DNA of 11,296 nt, from positions 280,008-291,303 of the forward strand of contig MU646798.1 of NCBI GenBank assembly GCA_026770585.1, given 5' to 3'. The notes beneath the pieces were generated by a model that was not told the DNA's origin, made no database searches, and saw nothing but the letters and a program-made list of their open reading frames with translations. Shown in pieces: positions 10,954-11,296 of the stretch (the stretch's first letter is position 1; each line of letters begins with the position of its first letter). The translations under genes were made by a program, and so were the position numbers. The DNA comes from Baffinella frigidus (Eukaryota; Cryptophyceae; Cryptomonadales; Baffinellaceae).

Positions 10954-10996
10954 ACTCGTGGGCGCCGCCGACCTGCTCGGCGCCCTCTCTGCGGTA
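10954..10996 (+). pseudogene. Fragment F, copy 2, 3' part
   Basis: Continues the interrupted copy: after the duplicated ACTCGT the codons GTG GGC GCC GCC GAC CTG CTC GGC GCC match copy 1 at every amino acid and differ only at third positions. Confidence 0.5.
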
Positions 10997-11044
10997 TCGC
11001 CCACCGCCCTTCAGTCTTCAGAGGTTGGAGTTTATGGAAGAGAG

Positions 11045-11091
11045 GGGGACGACGAGGTGGCGGCGATCGACTCGTGGGCGCCGCCGACCTC
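11045..11091 (+). pseudogene. Fragment F, copy 3 (frameshifted)
   Basis: GGGGACGACGAGGTGGCGGC then ATCGACTCGTGGGCGCCGCC. Two extra bases (AT) relative to copy 2 shift the frame after GDDEVAA, so RLVGAADL is no longer encoded. Clear relic. Confidence 0.5.
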
Positions 11092-11113
11092 CCCCGCCCC
11101 CGAGGGAGCTGAT

Positions 11114-11268
11114 GGTGTAGGGTGCAGCGATGTGAAAGAAGCCCGTGTATCCGACACCCGACACCCGGAAGCGCGCCCCCGAGCTCGCGATGGGTGTTGG
11201 GTGTAGGGTGCAGCGATATGGAAGGGCGCTTACTGCTCCGTGTACCCGACACACCCGACACCTGGAAG
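11114..11268. repeat. Direct duplication of GTGTAGGGTGCAGCGAT...CCCGACAC units
   Basis: Copy one 11114-11171 and copy two 11200-11268 share GGTGTAGGGTGCAGCGAT at the start and CCCGACAC(ACC)CGACACC-GGAAG at the end. They contain TGTAGGG on one side and CCGACAC repeats on the other. The window then ends in G tracts (11272-11296) that could form G-quadruplexes or reflect a poor sequence end. Confidence 0.8.
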
Positions 11269-11296
11269 TGTGGGGGGGGGAGGGGGGGGTGCGGGG

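Overview
The window looks like nuclear DNA of a eukaryote, probably subtelomeric or otherwise repeat-dominated. The arguments are: several arrays of telomere-like heptamers, including plant/alga-type CCCTAAA; many short inverted-repeat (foldback or MITE-like) insertions; short GC-rich coding-like blocks that end at GT-rich splice-donor-like sequences; and no bacterial-style gene array, ribosome-binding sites or operons. CCCTAAA telomeres occur in plants and in several algal and protist groups. A protist or alga of mid GC content (for example a cryptophyte) is a guess, not an identification. No complete protein-coding gene, tRNA, rRNA or CRISPR array could be supported, and most long open frames are translations of simple repeats.

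Layout. 1-720: CCCTACA arrays and three copies of one exon-like fragment (reads EQV-LFFSYLVSFMP), split by a 117-bp foldback. 760-1425: a GA microsatellite and gene-poor sequence. 1426-1706: a 118-bp tandem duplication carrying a membrane-segment-like exon fragment, followed by a CCCGAAA/CCCGGAA array. 1967-2443: two copies of another exon-like fragment around a foldback, then a CCCTAAA array. 2490-3970: TTTGACC motif clusters and four foldback insertions, three of which have an uninterrupted (empty) copy of their target in the same window. 4150-4575: a 34/18-bp tandem array and a convergent TTTGACCA/TGGTCAAA cluster. 4576-4967: two copies of a further exon-like fragment. 5135-5742: a direct duplication whose left copy carries three insertions. 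5763-6400: inverted repeats and two copies of an 82-bp MITE. 6696-6805: a hydrophobic exon-like fragment. 6806-8860: a TGTAGGG array, 24-bp and 18-bp minisatellites encoding acidic GDSDADIV-type repeats, and a reiterated sequence broken by foldbacks and MITEs. 8863-10135: a 141-bp MITE, CCCCAAA-derived repeats, three units of a roughly 200-bp tandem repeat, and a CCCTCCA-rich tract. 10400-11091: three copies of a GC-rich reading-frame fragment, one interrupted by a 223-bp insertion. The right end is short direct repeats and G tracts.

How it fits together: at least six kinds of exon-like fragment lie on the + strand, most in two or three copies. Several are followed by a donor-like GT and then a minisatellite. 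Two readings remain open: one or more real multi-exon + strand genes with repeat-filled introns, or a graveyard of duplicated exon fragments. The clearest mechanistic evidence is the set of filled/empty site pairs, which fix the ends and target-site duplications of several undescribed-looking small foldback elements from this sequence alone.
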